NCBI GenBank assembly: GCA_949743955.1
Contig: CATJVQ010000022.1
Span: 61,445-125,444 of the forward strand
DNA: 64,000 bases
Reading direction: 5' to 3'
DNA from: an uncultured Oscillospiraceae bacterium
GTDB lineage: Bacteria > Bacillota > Clostridia > Oscillospirales > Ruminococcaceae
In this document: in pieces, positions 61,092 through 64,000 of the stretch
Layout of the letters: each line of letters opens with the position of its first letter
How positions within the stretch are numbered: position 1 is the first letter of the stretch
The notes under the pieces: model-generated
Databases searched by the model: none
Told to the model about the DNA's origin: nothing
The model's input: the letters and a program-made list of their open reading frames with translations, nothing else
Position numbers and translations under genes: made by a program

Positions 61092-61868
61092 TCAGGGGTT
61101 CGCTTCCGCCCCGGAAGAGACTGGGATCCGGGAGCGGTAGCGTTGGTTGAAATCGATGGACTGGATGATGATCTTATCCTTCGGGCAGTCCTCATCGTCG
61201 GTGGGGACACGGGCTATCTTATCCACCGTCTCCATGCCGGAGATCACCTGGCCGAAGACCGTATGGACGTGATCGAGCCACGGGACGCCGCCGTTTTCCG
61301 CATATTCGGCGACAACCTCCTCCGGGAAGAGGTCGTCATATTCCTGCATCTCCTCCATGGTCTGCTCCGGGACTTCGTAATTCTGGACGATGAAGAACTG
61401 GCTGCCGTTCGAATTGCCTGAATTGGCCATCGCCACGGCGCCGCGGAAATGCCACAAATCGTCGGTAAACTCATCGTCAAACGGCTCCTTCCATATGCTT
61501 TCACCGCCGGTGCCGTCGTCGCGCGGATCGCCGGTCTGGATCATGAAATTGTCGATGACGCGGAAAAAGATGCGCCCGTTATAGTAACCGTCCACGGCAT
61601 GCTGGTAGAAGTTTTCCACTGCGTAGGGGGCATAATCAGGATAGAGCACTATCTTGAATTCGCCCATACTCGTTTTGACGGTCGCGATGAGCGCGTCGTC
61701 TGCGGGATCCTCAAGCTGTATGAGGCGGATGGAGGTATCCTCCGGCTCGCTCGATTCGTCGGGCACAGAGGAGGAAGGGGACGCATCCTGCTTTTTCGAG
61801 CAGGCGCAGAGGACGAGTACCAGCGCAAAGAGCGCGGCAAGAAATCTGGACGTCAATGAAAGCTGCAA
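61092..61868 (-). CDS. Cyclophilin-type peptidyl-prolyl isomerase lipoprotein
   Basis: This 258-residue protein has a signal peptide with lipobox VLCAC (about Cys23), a Ser/Pro/Glu linker, and a cyclophilin domain from about residue 55: IFFRVIDNFMIQTGDP (Arg and Phe of the active site), GAVAMANSGNSNGSQFFIVQ and HTVFGQVISGMETVDKIA. It should catalyse proline isomerisation during folding of secreted proteins at the outer face of the membrane. The start is TTG 61868 with GAGGTG 7 bases upstream. A second, degenerate cyclophilin lies just upstream. Confidence 0.9.
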   Translation of the reverse strand: MQLSLTSRFLAALFALVLVLCACSKKQDASPSSSVPDESSEPEDTSIRLIQLEDPADDALIATVKTSMGEFKIVLYPDYAPYAVENFYQHAVDGYYNGRIFFRVIDNFMIQTGDPRDDGTGGESIWKEPFDDEFTDDLWHFRGAVAMANSGNSNGSQFFIVQNYEVPEQTMEEMQEYDDLFPEEVVAEYAENGGVPWLDHVHTVFGQVISGMETVDKIARVPTDDEDCPKDKIIIQSIDFNQRYRSRIPVSSGAEANP

Positions 61869-61933
61869 GCGGCTTCACCTCGGGGATCAGTTTTGCCTTT
61901 ATTGTACCACAAACGGGGCGGATACGCAAACCG

Positions 61934-62623
61934 TCATCCGGCATTCGGATCGTAAATGACGATGGAGACGGACTGGATGCGGACGGGCTCCCCTTTGGAG
62001 AGGAGCCCGTCGACAACCTCTAAACCTTCAACAACCTGGGCGAAAACACTATATTCGAGGGAATACTCCGGGGCCCCGCCCAGACTGCGGAAAGCATGGA
62101 TAACGTTAGGGGGATAGTTCTGCTCTGCAAGGTCTGCAAGTGTCTCCTCACCCACGGAAGCGGAGCCGGTGATGAAAAAGCGCCCGCTGCCCTTGTCGGT
62201 CCGCCCGCTCAGCACGGAGACAGCGCCGGGGAAATGCCAGAGATTGGCGGAAATCTCCTTTTTAAACGGCTTCCCGCCACTGACACGGGAAAGGCTGCAT
62301 CCGCCGCAGAGAACCCGATCCTCCGATTCTTCGGAGAGAGGGCCGGAGAGGAGGGACGTGCCGTCGAAGCAGCCCTCGCGGGCGAGGCTCTGGAAATTTT
62401 CAACGGCCAGCGGCGCTTCGCTCGGGAAGAATCGCAGGCGGAACTGCCCGCTGTCGGTCGAGACGATGGCGATGTCCTCCCCCTCAAGGAGCGGCTCCAT
62501 CTGTAAGAGCGAGACACGCGAAGGATCGAGAGGACGCAGATCGTCCGGCGTCACGCATCCCGAAAGGGACGACAGAGCGCCCAGCGCTACGGAACACGCT
62601 GTCACCACCCCGCACCAGCGCAT
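61934..62623 (-). CDS. Divergent cyclophilin-like lipoprotein
   Basis: This 229-residue protein has a lipobox-like SLSGC (about Cys23) and a cyclophilin-like core: FRLRFFPSEAPLAVENFQSL at the start, NLWHFPGAVSVLSGRTDKGS in the middle and YSVFAQVVEGLEVVDGLLSK at the end. The active-site block FxRVIxxFMIQxGD of its neighbour is replaced by FDGTSLLSGPLSEESEDRVL, and GSQFFI by GSGRFFI. It has therefore probably lost isomerase activity and may be a binding protein. The pair looks like a tandem duplication in which one copy diverged. Confidence 0.75.
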   Translation of the reverse strand: MRWCGVVTACSVALGALSSLSGCVTPDDLRPLDPSRVSLLQMEPLLEGEDIAIVSTDSGQFRLRFFPSEAPLAVENFQSLAREGCFDGTSLLSGPLSEESEDRVLCGGCSLSRVSGGKPFKKEISANLWHFPGAVSVLSGRTDKGSGRFFITGSASVGEETLADLAEQNYPPNVIHAFRSLGGAPEYSLEYSVFAQVVEGLEVVDGLLSKGEPVRIQSVSIVIYDPNAG

Positions 62624-62656
62624 ACAGACGGCCTCCCTCCGGCAGAATTTGAGACA

Positions 62657-62670
62657 ATATCTTAAGATAT
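62657..62670. promoter_or_regulatory. 14-bp perfect palindrome upstream of the cyclophilin pair
   Basis: ATATCTTAAGATAT lies about 35 bases before the start of the divergent cyclophilin gene, near a minus-strand TATACT box. It is a possible operator. Confidence 0.4.
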
Positions 62671-62821
62671 AAGTATAGCGCGGGAGGATGTGCGGCGGTT
62701 AAACAAATTGTGAAGTTTTTTTGAAAGCACGAGCGGCGGCAGGCATATTTGGGGGCCGGGGTGAGAAAACTGAGAGGGTCGGTTGGAAAGGTCAGTTTCA
62801 GGAAGAAAGGAAGGAGAAGGT

Positions 62822-63238
62822 TTGGCACTGACAAAAGCCCCCGTCCCTCTGCGGAAGGCGCAGATCTTCTGCTTCGGCGGAACAGGCTACTGCCTGATTG
62901 AGCTCATCTGGCGCGGGCACACACACTGGAGCATGTATCTCACCGGGGGGCTGTGTTTTTACGTCATCGAGCGCCTCAACCGCACGAGGCTCGCGGCGAG
63001 CAGCATCTGGGCAAAGTGCGCGGCCGGCGCGGCGGTCATCACGTCGATAGAGTTTGCGGTCGGATGCGTGGTCAACCTCTGGCTGGGTCTGGGTGTCTGG
63101 GACTATACACGCCTGCCGCTCAACCTGCTCGGGCAGGTGAGCGCTGTCTATTCCACGCTCTGGTACGCGCTGAGCGCGCCGCTGGCGGTGATCTCAAAAA
63201 CCGTTGGCGAACGGTTCGGGCTGAGAGCTGTGGAATAA
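62822..63238 (+). CDS. CmpB-like membrane protein (putative ABC-transporter type IV)
   Basis: This 138-residue protein of about four helices has the family features GGTGYCLIELIWRGHTHWSM and VWDYTRLPLNLLGQVSAVYS, then LWYALSAPLAV, characteristic of the ABC_trans_CmpB family. Despite the family name no transport role is proven. The start is TTG 62822, preceded by AAGGAGAAGG; an upstream ATG at 62783 lacks a ribosome site. It is followed by a strong terminator. Confidence 0.82.
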   Translation: MALTKAPVPLRKAQIFCFGGTGYCLIELIWRGHTHWSMYLTGGLCFYVIERLNRTRLAASSIWAKCAAGAAVITSIEFAVGCVVNLWLGLGVWDYTRLPLNLLGQVSAVYSTLWYALSAPLAVISKTVGERFGLRAVE

Positions 63239-63242
63239 GAAG

Positions 63243-63279
63243 AATACTGCCGCAGGAAGAACCTGCGGCAGTATTTTTC
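63243..63279 (+). terminator. Terminator of the CmpB-like gene
   Basis: A perfect 14-bp stem AATACTGCCGCAGG with its complement, loop AAGAA, then a T run. Confidence 0.92.
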
Positions 63280-63338
63280 TGTTTTATCAAGAGAAAACGG
63301 CCGCTCTCCCGAGCGGCATTACATAACAGTCAAGAAAG

Positions 63339-63370
63339 AAAAAGAGCTCCCCTTCGGGGGAGCTCTTTTT
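63339..63370. terminator. Terminator with UUCG loop downstream of flagellin
   Basis: A perfect 14-bp stem AAAAAGAGCTCCCC/GGGGAGCTCTTTTT with tetraloop TTCG is T-tailed on both strands. For the minus-strand flagellin mRNA it defines a 3' UTR of about 245 bases that contains the two structured repeats. Confidence 0.92.
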
Positions 63371-63406
63371 TATTCATAGCTTCAACGCACTCACGCAACC
63401 CCTATA

Positions 63407-63502
63407 GAGAAACAGCGATTTTACCTGCTTGCAGGTAAAACTTGAATCCCTCGGATTCAAAAGCTGTTGTCTCGAGGCAATATAACCGCTTTCAGCGGTT
63501 AT
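63407..63502. repeat. Three-way-junction repeat, unit 1
   Basis: The outer stem GAGA-AACAGC (63407-63416) pairs with GCTGTT-GTCTC (63463-63473). It encloses hairpin a TTTTACCTGC-TT-GCAGGTAAAA (63419-63440) and hairpin b TTGAATCC-CTC-GGATTCAA (63442-63460). A separate hairpin c ATAACCGCT-TTC-AGCGGTTAT (63482-63502) follows. The same layout recurs in unit 2. Confidence 0.8.
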
Positions 63503-63516
63503 GCCGCTCACGTAAC

Positions 63517-63610
63517 TCTCTCAGAAAAATAACGGTTTTGCTTGCAAGCAAAATTTGAGTTTTTAGACTCAAAAGTTATTTTTGGAGATATAACCGCTTT
63601 CAGCGGTTAT
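63517..63610. repeat. Three-way-junction repeat, unit 2
   Basis: The outer stem TCTC..AAAAATAAC (63517-63533) pairs with GTTATTTTT-GGAGA (63575-63588). It encloses hairpin a TTTTGCTT-GC-AAGCAAAA (63536-63553) and hairpin b TTGAGT-N6-ACTCAA (63555-63572). Hairpin c (63590-63610) is identical in all 21 bases to that of unit 1, 108 bp away. The stems differ in sequence from unit 1 yet remain paired. Confidence 0.8.
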
Positions 63611-63614
63611 ATCG

Positions 63615-64000
63615 TTACTGGAGGAGCTGGAGAACGCTCTGCGGCTGCTGGTTGGCCTGCGCGAGCATGGCCTGAGCGGACTGCACGAGGACGTTCATCT
63701 TCGTGTAGTTCATCATCTCTTTGGCCATATCGGTGTCGCGGATACGGCTGTTCGCAGCGCTCATGTTCTCGGCGGCGACGTCGAGGTTGTTGATCGTGTG
63801 CTCGAGGCGGTTCTGGAAAGCGCCCAGAGACGCACGCTGAGACGAAACTGTATTGATAGCGTCCTTGATCCGAGCGATGGCGTTGCTGGCCTCAGGCTGG
63901 GTCTTGACAGACAGATCCTTGATCTTCAGGCCCTTAGCGCTCATATCCTCGATGGAGACACGCAGCTTGTTGAACTCGTCAGCGGTGTCGCCAATCTGGA
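63615..64000 (-). CDS. hag: Flagellin, C-terminal part (partial at window edge)
   Basis: The visible 128 C-terminal residues have the conserved flagellin D1/D0 ending: LGAFQNRLEHTINNLDVAAE, NMSAANSRIRDTDMAKEMMN and QAMLAQANQQPQSVLQLLQ. This segment forms the inner core of the flagellar filament. The N-terminal part lies beyond the window. It confirms a motile organism. The structured repeats and terminator downstream belong to its 3' UTR. Confidence 0.95.
   Translation of the reverse strand, partial: QIGDTADEFNKLRVSIEDMSAKGLKIKDLSVKTQPEASNAIARIKDAINTVSSQRASLGAFQNRLEHTINNLDVAAENMSAANSRIRDTDMAKEMMNYTKMNVLVQSAQAMLAQANQQPQSVLQLLQ

Noticed and set aside
1..64000. CRISPR arrays, tRNA or rRNA genes, insertion sequences, prophage
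   Set aside because: None found on reading: no regularly spaced repeats, no CCA-ended cloverleaf, no transposase or integrase with inverted termini. The Rpn-like tail at 25234-25455 is not enough to call a mobile element.

Overview
The window looks like chromosome of a GC-rich, flagellated, anaerobic Firmicute, most likely a gut Clostridia of the Oscillospiraceae type. The pointers are strong GGAGG ribosome sites, sigma-A promoters with 17-bp spacers, lipoprotein signal peptides followed by serine-rich linkers, NfnAB electron bifurcation, a DUF1846 protein, sugar importers with detached ATPases, and a flagellin at the right edge. This is inferred from gene content only. No tRNA, rRNA, CRISPR array, insertion sequence or phage was seen.

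Layout. 1-1.5 kb: the end of a glycerol-3-phosphate-type oxidoreductase operon, then a YigZ protein and a small membrane protein. 1.7-12.5 kb (minus strand): a sugar-use operon with a solute-binding protein, two permeases, two paralogous GH42-like putative glycosidases, a D-lyxose isomerase and a GH116 enzyme. 13.1-17 kb: a hybrid histidine kinase joined to a second binding protein. 18.2-23 kb: a BtuFCD-type cobalamin/metal-chelate importer with a cobalamin adenosyltransferase-like protein, a MATE exporter and a divergent MarR regulator. 23.6-27.6 kb: small accessory genes (Cys-motif protein, acyltransferase, ribbon-helix-helix protein, SLOG protein, glycosyltransferase). 27.6-42.3 kb: a second sugar-acid/glycoside region with IclR and AraC regulators, two xylose-isomerase-like TIM-barrel proteins, a 2-hydroxyacid dehydrogenase, a complete CUT1 importer with its ATPase, a HAD phosphatase and two GH31 genes, the first frameshifted. 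42.4-47.4 kb: a LivFGMHJ importer. 48.3-50.5 kb: nfnAB. 51-53.1 kb: a decayed chemotaxis receptor. 53.2-58.4 kb: a MacB-like ABC system and a lipoprotein with a catalytically dead sortase-B-like domain. 58.5-58.8 kb: a tiny-peptide gene with a converging antisense RNA. 58.8-63.2 kb: TauE, DUF1846, two cyclophilin-like lipoproteins and a CmpB-like membrane protein. 63.3-64 kb: structured repeats and the flagellin C-terminus.

How it fits together. The two sugar regions describe an organism that imports oligosaccharides or glycosides by ABC transport, hydrolyses them inside the cell (GH116, GH31, GH42-like) and converts the products (lyxose isomerase, TIM-barrel isomerases, dehydrogenase). The first importer has no ATPase gene; the MsmK/UgpC-type ATPase at 35.1-36.1 kb could serve both.

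The most novel-looking element is the compact 58.5-58.76 kb locus. Two sigma-A promoters converge, a 25-codon peptide has its ribosome site in a hairpin, and both RNAs end in one shared hairpin. That is the architecture of a type I toxin-antitoxin pair, with a peptide I cannot match to a named family. Also notable are the dead sortase, two tandem three-way-junction repeats with compensatory changes downstream of flagellin, and several other degenerate proteins (receiver domain, cyclophilin, adenosyltransferase).
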